A DNA stretch of 64,000 nucleotides from Gigaspora margarita (Eukaryota > Glomeromycota > Glomeromycetes > Diversisporales > Gigasporaceae). The position numbers were made by a program, and so were the translations under genes. Each line of letters begins with the position of its first letter. The first letter of the stretch is position 1. Positions 1 through 10,424 of the stretch are shown here, one piece after another. The DNA lies in contig WTPW01000666.1 in NCBI GenBank assembly GCA_009809945.1, positions 117,762 to 181,761 of the forward strand. The letters run 5' to 3'. The notes beneath the pieces were generated by a model. The model was given only the letters and a program-made list of their open reading frames with translations, was not told where the DNA came from and ran no database searches.

Positions 1-539
1 TTTAAATTCTGAATTATATCTATATATCTTTCCTGCAGTGAGCAGCAGCTTAGATTCCAAATTCAGAATACAGTGACACAGTAGTTTAACAAGCCATATC
101 AAACAACATTTTGTCTATTATATAGGAGATTTCAATGCCACTATTGATAACACCTACTCCAAAAACAACATTATTAATAGAATAGCTCGCAAAAACTTTT
201 CTCACTCCAATACAATATTCATTATATATTGGAACTCAAATATAGACTTAGACTACTTACAACTATATCCACTTCCCCAAACTTCCTGTACTCCCTGCTC
301 AGGATGCACTCTTAATTCTAAGCAAATACTATCAGTATGTACTATCAAAGTATTAGCAGTACTATCTACCAAATTCCATAGCTGAATTTAGCCAAACCAT
401 CAACTCAACTTTAACAATAACTATCTGGATCTTATTTTTTCAACAGCTTATAAATACCTACTTACAATTTCACACTGCCTATATTATATATAATAGACTC
501 TCTATACAACATCTATTTTACCAAAATGTAGCTTTTTTA

Positions 540-1048
540 CAAACACTAGCTCTGGCAAACCAGAACCTAGATAGAGCCACATTTACTTATAATACAAATG
601 GCTCAGTCAAAAATATTGGATCAAATTAGTATTCAATAGGAATTGGCTAGATACAGGCCTTAGACAATTAGGTCTCACAAAAGTTCTTAGCCAAATTAAC
701 CAACTGGTCCTCATTGTACAAAGTTGGACAAGTCATGATTTTTTAGCAGTCTCAACTGTAATACACAACTCCACTGTGCAAATATTCACTAATTCACAAT
801 CAGTTATCTCCAAATACAACAAACTAACCAGACTTAATACTAATAACTCAAAACAGTTCAAATTTATAGCATGGCCAATCTGGTATACACTCCTTGGGAT
901 AATCAAATTCTACAATATTAGCCTTACTATGAGCAAAGTCCAAGCCCATACAGAGGACCCTTTTAACAATCTAGCAGATTTACTAGCTAGACAATATGAC
1001 TTAACCCTTCTGCTTTCCTTTTCTTTCTTAGAAAAATATACACGTTGA
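540..1048 (+). pseudogene. RNase H domain remnant of the LINE
   Basis: Degenerate RNase H domain of LINE ORF2, which removes the RNA strand after target-primed reverse transcription. Visible motifs: TYNTNGSVKNIG (first Asp region), VQIFTNSQSVISKYNKL (776-830, equivalent to the usual YTDSQS, with the catalytic Asp replaced by Asn) and VQAHTEDPFNNLADLLAR (937-995, the H...N..AD.LA end motif). An in-frame stop lies near 628. Loss of the aspartates suggests an inactive domain even where the frame is open. Confidence 0.75.
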
Positions 1049-1094
1049 ATAGATAACTAGAAAGTTCATTAAGAATATTTGCAAGGTACATATC

Positions 1095-1379
1095 GTAGCT
1101 ATTAGGGTTGCTCAAATTCAAAACAAATCAAATATTGGTCCAATTTGAATTTGATCAAATCAAATTGACCCTGATTTGAATTTGATTTAATTCAAATATT
1201 TGAATTTGAATTTTTAATAGTAATTTTCAAATCAAATCAAATATTTGTCAAATCTAATCAAATTTGACCATATTTGAATTTGATCAAATCAAATATAGTC
1301 AAATTTGAATTTGAATTTGATCAAATATTTGATTCAAATTTTTGAATATCAAATCAAATTGTGAAACCCTCGTAGCTAT
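1095..1379. mobile_element. hAT-type MITE, copy A (element 1103-1371, 8-bp TSD GTAGCTAT)
   Basis: A 269-bp non-autonomous element starting TAGGGTTGCTC and ending GTGAAACCCTC, made almost wholly of TTTGATTTGAATTTGA-type words in both orientations, so it can fold on itself. It is flanked by GTAGCTAT at 1095-1102 and 1372-1379. TAGGG ends plus an 8-bp duplication fit the hAT superfamily. Removing the element and one duplication rejoins the LINE frame (ICKVHIVAMWLSQYR), which confirms the boundaries. Copies B and C are at 29810 and 35112. Confidence 0.85.
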
Positions 1380-2370
1380 GTGGTTATCCCAATACAGAAC
1401 AAATGAATGGTTCAACTTTATACACTGCATTGACTGGAACTCTACCTGGTCATACCCAAAAATAATCAAAAAGTATACTACAATATCACCAACTTCTCTT
1501 CAAAGTCAAACTACTTCTAAACAAACTACCTATTTATGCTCACTTTTACTATATATACCCCAATCTATTCCCAAGTAGCTACTGTTTCGACTGTGAAGTC
1601 CTGGATTCCCCAACTCACTAGCTTATATGCTCCAATTTATACTACTTGACAAGATTATTCTTATAGCTATACAGAATACGGTTACCAAAATCAACCCAGA
1701 CTTACCCACTATATCAATTGCTAATCTTGTTGATACAATATACAAAAAGCTTTCAGTTAGCCCACAACCCTTCATATTTACTTTCTACTACCTTAATACT
1801 ACTCTCAAAGGGTTGATTTCATCATACCTTATCCAAGACCTACATCTCTAGCCATTTAGTTTTTCTACTAAAGTAGCCTCACAAATCATAATACAAACTC
1901 TCCTTCAAATCTTGGATGCAATATATGAACAGTTATAAAAATCTTACTGCTCCAAGTTTGTTCAATAGAGGCAGTCTAAAAACATTAGATATTCTACTTC
2001 AAATCCAAACTCTACATTTTTACAATCCCCAAATAAAGCTCTAAATGTAGTACATATACATATAGTTGCCTGTGTGAACAACCAGACCAACTATATACTG
2101 ATGCTACTTACTGTTCTTCTCTGGGAATAGCCCTTAAAAATTTATCTATGGGCTATTAACTGAATAAGATATAGTGTCTCAACAAACTTCATACTAACTA
2201 TTCAAAACTAGATGAGTCTAGACTACTCTAGTAGGTTTAGGTTACAGATAAATTAGTCTGAGCTCTTATCTTGCATGTAATTTGTTAAATAGTCTACTTC
2301 ATATAGTAACTCATTAAATTACTAATAAAGATATAAGCAAGACCTCACCTTTAAAAAAAAAAACAAAAAA

Positions 2371-3010
2371 CTAATATAAACTACAATGACTTATTAATAA
2401 TTACATGATGCACATTATGAAAGTAGTGGGCATGGGTATATTGCTAAAAACTACTAACAACACTACTACTTAATAAAACCAATATCTTTTAGGTGGCAAT
2501 CATTTCACCAACAATCACTTCACAGACACCCCATTTCACTGACAAATTATTTACTGAAAAGTTCATTTTACCAACAGTTCATTTCACTGATCTCATTTCA
2601 CTAACAAAGTAATTCTGGCCATTGTCATTAGGGTTAGGATAGGGTCAGAGTAAAATTAGAGTTAAAGTTAGTATGCTTTATAGAAAAAAACTTGTTGGTG
2701 AAGTGTACTATTGGTAAAATGAACTTTTCGGTGAATAATTTGTTAATAAAATGGGGTGTCTGTGAAGTGATTGTTGGTGAAATAATACAAACCCATATTT
2801 TTTAATTTTACAAGACTCTTGAACTTTGAATTGGTAGGCAAAAGGGGCTTGGTTAATTCAGATCAGTTTTTGAGATTTTTTTAGAGTCTTGTCACTATGT
2901 AGTCAAGCTAGAATAAGTATTTTTATGATTTCTTATAAATAGTCTTCTGTTGGTAGTTCAAATTTACTCTACTTAGATCATGCAAAGTTGATTTTTTATT
3001 TTGCATTACA
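2371..3010 (-). repeat. R1 dispersed repeat, left inverted copy (split by a foldback MITE)
   Basis: Outside the MITE at 2491-2794, this segment is the approximate reverse complement of 5540-5905. Matching words include AAACTACAAT, AATTACATG, AAAACTACTAA, GAATTGGTAGGCAAAA and ATTTCTTATAAATAG. Together they form a long imperfect inverted repeat enclosing about 2.5 kb. No coding sequence was recognised. Confidence 0.6.
2491..2794. mobile_element. Foldback MITE with long arms, imperfect 9-bp TSD
   Basis: The left arm (ATTTCACCAACAATCACTTC, continuing to about 2582) is mirrored by the right arm ending GAAGTGATTGTTGGTGAAAT near 2783, giving arms of about 80 bp around a short centre. Flanks read ATATCTTTT (2482-2490) and ATATTTTTT (2795-2803), an 8/9 match, which would suit a Mutator-like element. 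It lies inside R1. A related copy is at 19058-19326. Confidence 0.7.
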
Positions 3011-5100
3011 TAGATTTTAAAATTCAGAATGGATAGAAGGAATTTTTTTAATTTACTACAAATATAAATATGTTTATATTTAAGGTATACGAGAATAATT
3101 TTTTATTTAGCACAACAAGTAATCATTATGTTAGCTGCATGACGTGGGTGCTACATGGGACTAGTACGATCATGTGTGAAGTTTTGTTGAGTCAGGATTT
3201 AGAAATTTTTGAAAGTAAGTTTTTGAGAATGAAATTTTGCCTAAATCGAAATTTATCAATTTTTTTTTGTTTTTCTGCATTGTGCTGGTTATGTGATTGC
3301 AATTTCAAATAGTAAAACTGTTGGGTCTTTTAAAAAAATAGCGTGATAGGTGGAGCATTTATGCTACTCATCCAATATTTTTAATATATTAACTACTGCA
3401 AAAATTCTTGATTAAGGGCTACATTAGCTAACATTACAATTATACTTTTCTAATACAAATACTGCAAAAAAATTCTGTTACAAATTAAGTCACAAATATG
3501 GTATATAAATGGTAAGATTTTATTATAATTGATATGATTTAATTATTAGTTACTGTATCAAATTCTGTTGCAGGACTTACTTATTTTTTACTCCTATAAC
3601 CACAGTATATAATTAAGTTGGAGTTAGAAACAATTATATATAAAAAATTAATTATAAACTTACTCATGATTTCCAAAGACAATAACTAATAAACAAAATT
3701 AGTTTTTGAAATGATTGTAATAAAATGAGATGAATATATGAAACGAACATATAAAAATGAACAAAGGCAAAAATTTATTAGCTGATGTAAATCAGGTAAT
3801 TGGTGAAAGTCATTCAGGTTTTTGATAGGCTGTTTATTTTTCAGGAGGGAGACTTCAGCTAGGAGGTGATGTTAACTGAAAAATTAATTCAAATTGCCTT
3901 AGTAGTATCATTGTTGAATAGCACATAGCATGTTAAACAATACATTAATATACTAAACAAATTAATATGTCATATATAAATACAAATATATATAAATGAA
4001 TAAATTTGATTTCAATAAAGAGGAACAACAAGTAGAGAAGTTCCTTTTGATTTTACTAAAGAAAATAAGGAAGTAAGCAAGTCTAGTACTAAAGAGACCT
4101 TTATTCAAGTAAATCAGAAACTTATCTCTTAGTAACTAATCAAGTTAAATTAGTTAAATGTATATGCTCTTCCACTTTAGAACATTTGAAGTTGATTCTT
4201 CGGTTAACATTATTTTTCTAGGACTCTCAGAGGGAGAAGGGTAAAATGAAATAAATATATAAAATGAACATATAAAAATGAACAAATGTAGGCAATTTCA
4301 TTGGTTGATGTAAATCGGGTGACTGGCAAGAGTCATCCAGCATTTTGATTAGTTGTTTGGCAGAGGCTTAGCTAACTATTGCAGTAGTACCGATAGATTT
4401 TAACTGATCTGCAATCTAGAACATTGTTACTTAAAAATCTTTGAACTTATATAAATGAAGGTTAGGGTCTATGCTAAACTTAAGAGTTAGAAGGTTCTTT
4501 TGAGTAAAATTGTTCAATAAAATTTTTTTGTTAGAGTGCAGAAAGTGGTTTCTTATGCAAATTTTCATGATATGAGCGATTTTTGAAAAAGTGAACATTT
4601 TGGTTTGTTCTTTCTGTTTGTGCTATGTTACATTAAAATGTGACTCGTTATTGGATAAGACATATAAATCGAATGTTCTAGATTGCAAATCAGTGAAAAC
4701 TTGTCAGTGCTACTAGGGTACTTGATTTCAGATAAGAGGGGTGATATATTAACCAAAAAATTAACTTCAAATGGTCTTAATAGTTATAGTTGTGATTATA
4801 GTGATTGATTGTAGTAATCTACAAATTTGATCAAAACCTACTTACATACATTGTAAGAGGCGAAAAAGAGCCTTACGACTAAAAGTCACCACTATCTACT
4901 TTAAAATCAACTCTAATAATGGTATTGCTTCGATTGATGTGTCAATAGATTTGGTCTAAGTAACTAGGGTTGAAATAGAACTCTAGACTATGTCACAAAC
5001 TCTAATATTAGGTTACAGGATTTGGACTTATATTATGAATTTCTTTTATCGGAGGGTTATTGGTTCATAATATAAACAATAGTTTATTAATTTAAAAACT
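3011..5100. repeat. AT-rich non-coding stretch with a direct repeat pair and a foldback
   Basis: No gene recognised. The segments 3722-3835 and 4243-4370 are diverged direct copies about 520 bp apart (shared words AACATATAAAAATGAACAAA, TGATGTAAATC, AGTCATYCAG). Within 4376-4722 the arms GCAATCTAGAACATT (near 4411) and AATGTTCTAGATTGC (near 4672) face each other and extend about 45 bp each side, a MITE-like foldback with ends resembling GYAGTAGYACYGA. A short open frame at 3070-3312 resembles nothing known to me and is probably chance. Confidence 0.45.
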
Positions 5101-5905
5101 TTTAGAATAATTACTAAAGCTAATACTTACTAGTGCAGAGAAGTTTACAAGGCCCCTTTTTGCTTCAATAAAGTATAATTCTCAAGTTGAGCTCTAACCT
5201 TCAAAAAAAAGTAAAAGAGTTGGCTCTAAAAAAGTTTCTCTTTAACCAAAAATTGCTGTAATAAATCATATTATATTAACCTTGCACTTTAAAATATTCA
5301 TTATTCTAAGTAAAGTTGTATCATTAGTTGTGACTTCATAACTTGCATTTTGAACTTTGTTTAGTATAACCCAATTGAAGAAAGATCAAATTAATAACCT
5401 TTTATACAAAAACATAAATCAATTAACCTTGATTATCTGATTTATTGAACAATTTAATCCATTTTATTGTTAGAGTCCTTGATCACATAATAATTGATAA
5501 TAATATTAATGATTGCATTAGAGTCTTTTAACCCTTGCAACTAGAATAAAGAAGAATTATTAAATAGAGTGAGTTTTGAACAAACTAAAAAACTATTTAC
5601 AAGAAATCTCAGAGATACTTATCTTTAGAGATGCAAGTCACTATGTCTTATTGGTCAATTTTTTTCTATTTTAAATTGGACATTAGTAAAACCCTAAAAG
5701 AACTTCAGATCCAAACCAAATCAACATGCCTCTTTTTGCCTACCAATTCAAGATTTAAGAGCCTTTCACTATTAAAAGACATTGGTTTGATTAGATAGTG
5801 GTGTTATTAGTAGTTTTTACTATATGCCCAATACTTACCACTCTCACAACATGCAGCATGTAATTATGATAAATGATTGTAGTTTATATCGGTAATAATA
5901 AAAAA
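5101..5905 (+). repeat. R1 dispersed repeat, right copy
   Basis: Related to 9060-9985 (opposite orientation) and 49620-49975 (same orientation), with shared words such as ATAACCCAATTGAAG, CTTGATTATCTGATTTA, CTTGATCACAT, GCAACTAGAATAAAG and CAAATCAACATG. The distal part (5540-5905) also mirrors 2371-3010. R1 may be a DNA transposon with long terminal inverted repeats or part of a larger element. No coding sequence was seen. Confidence 0.6.
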
Positions 5906-6716
5906 GTGAGTATATATTAGAATTATTACAATTTTTATTGTGAATTACTTTAAAAAATTCTTAACAAACTTACTTGGCATATAATACGTTTAAAGATTGA
6001 GTTTCAATGAATTATTGTGGCTTCTATCAAAAATAACTATAAAAAATTCTCATACAATACTTGCTCGTTATTCTAATAATTACAATATGTAGTTGGGTTG
6101 AGTTAGTTCATATTGAAATTATTATCCCTTAGATTGTAGTAGAACACAGACAAGTTTTTCTGCATTTTTGTACTTTTTTTGCTCTGATTTACTTTTTTTA
6201 AATATCAAGATAATTAAATAAAACTTTGTATGATTATATTTGAAAATAAGGATTACTTTTTTGCAAAATTAATTTTTATATTGTAAGAAAAACATTTTAA
6301 GTTATATATAAGCTAAAAATAGATATCTTTAAGAAAAAAATTGTTTAAAAAATTTTTATCACAATTTCTCTGTAATCTTATATATTAGGAGGGTAGTGAA
6401 TCTGGGATTTAAATAGATTTGGAATTTGTGTTTGGGTTTGAGTAGTTAAGGGCGGATGCGGGAATTATAGATAAAGCGTGGGGGTTAAATATTTAAAGGG
6501 GTTTCGAAGGGGTAGGTTTTGTGGGTTGTAAGTAGAATCAGGTTAGAGTAAATGTGTTAAATTAAATTAAGGATAAATAAAGTTAAAATTAAATAAATAA
6601 AGAAATTGGTTCACAAAATATCAAATGTATTAATTCATTCAAGCATTTCTTGCCTCAATTCAGTTAGAATTGGCTTTCTTTTAACAAATATAACAATCTA
6701 AGCCTTTGCCTCAACT
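5906..6716. other. Non-coding, AT-rich, with a G-rich strand segment
   Basis: No gene recognised. Most is A/T-rich, but 6385-6550 is strikingly G-rich and C-poor on the plus strand (GGGTAGTGAATCTGGG, GCGTGGGGGTTAAA, GGGGTTTCGAAGGGGTAGG), unlike its surroundings. Confidence 0.5.
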
Positions 6717-7341
6717 AGGACCCTGAATAATCTATGTGAGGTTATATTTGAGGATCATAGTAAAAATTTTTTCTGTTAGCAGTTCTACTTTGGTATATAT
6801 CAGCTACATTTCAAATATCAGGTACCAACTTTGGTATCGGTTCCCAATTTTCAAAATATAAGCTTTCAAAAAAAATTTTTCAAACCAACGCTCNNNNNNN
6901 NNNNNNNNNNNNNNNNNNNNNNNNNNNNNNNNNNNNNNNNNNNNNNNNNNNNNNNNNNNNNNNNNNNNNNNNNNNNNNNNNNNNNNNNNNNNNNNNNNNN
7001 NNNNNNNNNNNNNNNNNNNNNNNNNNNNNNNNNNNNNNNNNNNNNNNNNNNNNNNNNNNNNNNNNNNNNAAAAAAAAAAAAAAAAAAAAAAAAACTGATG
7101 CTTTCTAAAAAAAACTGAACCAACGCTCAACATTCCCATTACCACTTTTCAAATATAACATTTGAAAAATTACTTTGTTACCATTCTTTCAAATATACTC
7201 ATTTTGCCATTATCCGTTTTCAAATATAACCTTTTTACCTAATACCTACTTTTCAAATATAACCTTTTTTAAAAAAACGGCCCTCTGTTAGCGATTTTTC
7301 AAATATGATATTACATAGATTGTTCGGGGTCCTCCTCAACT
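6709..7341. mobile_element. AGGACCCC-ended element, long copy (6717-7333, 8-bp TSD CCTCAACT)
   Basis: The left end AGGACCCTGAATAATC and the right end GTTCGGGGTCCT are inverted repeats continuing about 35 bp (AATCTATGT, ATATTTGA). CCTCAACT flanks both sides (6709-6716, 7334-7341). The interior has tandem CTTTCAAATATAACC-like units, and a gap (6894-7069) lies inside, flanked on both sides by CCAACGCTC, so repeat collapse is likely. It is one of three copies of this family here, with 10237 and 20404. Confidence 0.8.
6894..7069. other. Assembly gap (N)
   Basis: Run of N inside a tandem-repeat-bearing element. It is followed by a poly-A run and then by CCAACGCTC, the same word that precedes the gap. 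Translations across it are meaningless. Confidence 0.99.
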
Positions 7342-8160
7342 CAACAAAAGTTGGATCAAAATAATATCATTTTCAAAAATTCTGTATCTAAAATAAACTA
7401 CTGAGTCTCTTAAAGATAAAATAAAATGTCCATTATTATTCTAGTTTAGAATAATTTCAAAACCAGTTATCCAAAAAGAAGAGTCCATAAATAATTGAGA
7501 GAGTAAAAAAAGTATTAATTTGTTTTGAACAAGAAGCTTAGCTATCAAGTTGCAAAGTTCAATTATCAGGGTCCATGTTTCAAGTGAAAAACATTTGTTG
7601 TTTTCTTTTAGAAAGTCTAATATAAGATTTACTATTCTATTCCATTGTTGGCAAAGTTGTTGTTTCTTTTGTTCTTGTTGCTTTTGTTTTAAGAATATTT
7701 TATTTTGCCTCTTTTTTAAAAATAATATCCTTTTATTATTCTACTTCTAAAGAAAAATACCATGTTAATAAATATTTTCTAACTGTTTCTAATAATTTTC
7801 TAACTATTTTTAATATTTCCGGCTGTTTTTAATGATTTCTGCCAGAAGGCACCAAAATGTTACAAGCATTATAGCCTTTATAATATAATACCTGCAACAT
7901 AACACACAGCGACAGGGATCTTGTAAGGGTCAGAGAAGATATAAAGCAGTGTGCAAGTGGAATATTACTTCACTAGAGCAGGTCGTTATATTTAGTTATC
8001 AGAGAGCAAGAGAGTATTTATTTGGCAAAGATATATTTTATTTATTTATGAGATAACATTCAAGATAGATAACTATTTCTAAATATTAGAGGAAGGAGAG
8101 GTGAATCTCAGTCTATTGTACAGGAGGGCAGAAAACTAGGGTTTATATATCTTTTCATTA
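7342..8160 (-). mobile_element. Possible LTR-retrotransposon remnant: LTR end, primer-binding-like site, start of internal region
   Basis: On the minus strand, sequence running down to about 7858 ends in GCTTGTAACA and is followed by TTTTGGTGCCTTCTGG. This resembles an LTR ending in ACA next to a tRNA-complementary primer site, and closely parallels the ACA/TTTGGTGG junction of the gypsy element at 49408. Below it the minus strand has a long fairly open, polar segment (CFSLETWTLIIELCNL) that could be the start of gag. The LTR's far end is not resolved and may run through the minisatellite. Tentative. Confidence 0.4.
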
Positions 8161-8165
8161 TTAGC

Positions 8166-8329
8166 AGTAGAAATGGTAGAAATGGTAGAAATAGTAGAAA
8201 TAGTAGAAATAGTAGAAATGTTAGAAATGGTAGTAATGGTAAAAATGGTAGAAATGGTAGAAATGATAGAAATGGTAGAAATGGTAGAAATGGTAGAAAT
8301 GGTAGAAATGGTAGAAATGGTAGAAATGG
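8166..8329. repeat. Minisatellite, 9-bp unit GGTAGAAAT, about 18 copies
   Basis: Near-perfect tandem GGTAGAAAT with variants AGTAGAAAT, GATAGAAAT and GGTAGTAAT. Because the unit is 9 bp, every frame stays open, giving spurious (MVE)n and (TIS)n proteins on the two strands. These are artefacts of the repeat. Confidence 0.95.
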
Positions 8330-9059
8330 TAACTATTTCATTTGTTCTTCTATTTAACTTTTTATAATAACAATAATACAACAATAATAATATAATAAAA
8401 TTAACTATGACAATAAAAATTAAAATAAGAAAATAATATTAAAACTCATTCTATAACAATACATTACACATGCACATGTTTCATTCTGTGCCATCAGAAT
8501 CACAATAACAATTCTCTGAATTGGAAAACTAAAAACTATTACACCATCCTAAAAAAAAAGGATTCTTCAAAAAATCAGCATAGCGACATCAAAAAAAATT
8601 GAACAGAAACCATCTTTTTGCATTTTATATTACACAATAAACATGATTATCCTTGTATATATCATGCACACACACACGTATAGGATGTATGTAATTTTTC
8701 CACTATACCAATTTTTTCACGCATATGCACAATGAAGCAGTTATATGTAACATATAATATTTTCACAATACCTACTAAAATAGAAAAAAATATAATAAAC
8801 ATAGTGCCTTCCAAAATAGGAAAAAATATAGCACACCAAAAAGTTGAACAGAACTATCCCTCCACATTTCATGTGATCTTACTAGTAAAAAATGAACTAG
8901 CAGTAATACTTTTTCTATTAGTCCCATTGGACAATTACGAGCAATTAAGGTCTCTTTCAGATGACACCAGATAAAATAGTAGGAAAATAGATATAAAAAA
9001 TCAGACAATTAGCACAATTTGGATCTAAAAAATGAAAAAATAGGATAGCGAGTAATAAA
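8330..9059. other. Non-coding AT-rich stretch
   Basis: No gene recognised. A short imperfect duplication (GTGCCTTCCAAAATAGGAAA beside an earlier AAAATAGAAAAAAATATA) and a CACACACAC tract near 8668 are the only structure seen. The overlapping short frames at 8732-9008 are antiparallel shadows. Confidence 0.5.
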
Positions 9060-9985
9060 AATGAAAAATCAATTTTGCATGGTCTTATAAATTCTTTATT
9101 CTAGTTGCAATAGTTAAAAAGCTCTAATTAATATTGTCACATAAACAAGAGAGAAATTAGATAATGTGGATTAATTTAACAAGAGAATTGATTAGTTGAT
9201 TAATAAATCAGATAATAATTAAGGTTTAATCAATTTATAATTTTATATTAAAGTTCTGTCCTCTGGGTCGATAGCATAGCAGTTATGCTTCGAGGATGCA
9301 AATCGGAAGGTTGCTGGTTCGATTTCCGTTGGCAGCGAAATCTTAAAAATCTATGATATGGGTCCTACCAAATAAGGAAAGGGAACTGAAACACCGTGGG
9401 ATACAGGGGCCCAGGACGTCAATTGATGGACCTTCCTGGTGCGGTGCTACAGTAGTTGTGCTCAAAACCTCTGGGGTCATACTTGAGTCAGAACCCCGAT
9501 TTGAATAACTGAAGTCACGAGACGTACTAAGAGGCTGAAGTCTGAAAAGATACTTCAAGAACTCATGGTGGCGTGTCTGGACTGCGATCTGTACCAACAG
9601 GTTAACTGACCAGGGAGGTGCTAGCGGGGCTTGCTGGGAGGAATAATGCTCGGTGCAACAACTCTGCCTGGGCATTAATGGAATGCCGGGTAGTTGCCTA
9701 CATAATAGTTAGATCCCTATCTGTACTTGTACTTAAATATCTAATAAAGTAGCGCATGGTTGTAAAGATTAAAAAAAAAATTTTATATTAAAGTTGATGA
9801 ATTTGACTTCTTTCTTTAACTGGGTTATACTAAACAGAATTCAAAGCATAAATTATGAAGTTACAACCAATGATACAACTAAGAGTAACAAATATTCTAC
9901 AGATGAAAGGTATTTTAATAAGTGATTTATTACACCAATTTTGGGTTAAAGAAAACTTTCTTAGAGCTAAAACCTCTACTCTTAT
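9060..9985 (-). repeat. R1 dispersed repeat, copy split by a SINE
   Basis: Reverse-complement relative of 5184-5600. Reading from 9060, the words TTTATTCTAGTTGCAA, AAATCAGATAATAATTAAGG, GGGTTATACTAAACA, GAAGTTACAACCAATGATAC, GTGATTTATTACA and TTAGAGCTAAAACC follow the reversed order of the 5.2-5.6 kb copy. The SINE sits in the middle. Confidence 0.65.
9241..9795 (+). mobile_element. tRNA-derived SINE with perfect 15-bp TSD
   Basis: Element at about 9256-9780. The head is tRNA-like (GGGTCGATAGCATAGCAG as A-box region, then GCTGGTTCGATTTCCG as the Pol III B box, near 9310-9330). The body is markedly richer in G+C than its flanks. It ends CTAATAAAGTAGCGCATGG, TTGTAAAGATT and a poly-A (9771-9780). 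The duplication TTTTATATTAAAGTT is exact at 9241-9255 and 9781-9795, which fixes both ends and shows LINE-driven insertion. Transcription would be by RNA polymerase III. A 110-codon minus-strand frame inside is not considered a gene. Confidence 0.9.
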
Positions 9986-10228
9986 TTAGATACAAATTAA
10001 TTCAACCTTGACCACATACTGTAATGCATATTAACAACCTTAATAATATTTTTGTTATAGACAAACTCAAATTTGCATATCAAAACATACAAAACTAGTT
10101 TGGAGTATTTTAGACATATAGGGCAAAACTAAAATTCCTTGGTATGAAATGTTTAAAATTAGAAAATTAGTTTTACCTAAAGCACTGAAACATATACAAA
10201 TTATGTAAATTTGATGCAAACTAACTTA

Positions 10229-10424
10229 CTACAAACAGGACCCCAAACAATGCAAGTCAAGGTTATACTTATGCATTATCCACTTTTCTGCAATTCTGAT
10301 TGGTCCAAATAAGGTTCAACCAATTAGAATTGCAGATTTTTTCAAATTTTAGATAAATTTTATAAAAATCTTATATTAAACCTAATATAACCTCTATATA
10401 TATTGTTTGGGGTTCTCTACAAAC
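10229..10424. mobile_element. AGGACCCC-ended MITE (10237-10416, 8-bp TSD CTACAAAC)
   Basis: A 180-bp element beginning AGGACCCCAAACAATG and ending TATTGTTTGGGGTTCT, flanked by exact CTACAAAC. The centre contains a second inverted pair (GCAATTCTGATTGGT and ACCAATTAGAATTGC), so the whole can fold. Same ends as the elements at 6717 and 20404. Confidence 0.85.

Larger units (their letters stand above)
1..2370 (+). mobile_element. Decayed LINE (non-LTR retrotransposon), cut by the window edge, 3' end with poly-A
   Basis: Remnant of a LINE with APE-type endonuclease and RNase H. Near 122-165 the sequence reads GDFNATIDNTYSKN, the GDFN motif of the endonuclease. The frame then passes within about 150 bp into a cysteine-bearing linker (CTPCSGC near 285-305) and an RNase H region (540-1048), so the reverse transcriptase seems deleted. 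After a MITE the sequence resumes (WLSQYRTNEWF, 1380 on) and ends with a C-x2-C, H, C zinc-knuckle-like segment (SSYCFDCEVLDSPTH, near 1570-1620). The 3' end has AATAAAG, AGACCTCACCTTT and a poly-A at 2353-2370. Stops and frameshifts are frequent, so it cannot move by itself. The same family is present at 34.5-42.9 kb. Confidence 0.8.

Noticed and set aside
3070..3312. 80-codon ORF with several Cys/Trp residues
   Set aside because: No family resemblance, AT-driven composition, lies inside the R1-bounded repeat region; not called.
6804..7145. ORFs crossing the N gap at 6.9 kb
   Set aside because: Most of the translation is unknown bases, and the remainder is poly-A/poly-T derived.
8136..8384. 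Open frames with repeated (TIS)n and (VEM)n on both strands
   Set aside because: Both follow from the 9-bp tandem GGTAGAAAT, which is open in all frames; no start context, domain or non-repeat sequence supports a gene.
9343..9675. 110-codon minus-strand ORF in the 9.3-kb SINE
   Set aside because: It lies wholly inside a tRNA-derived SINE with perfect TSDs and is antisense to it; no domain visible. Its openness is due to the higher G+C content.
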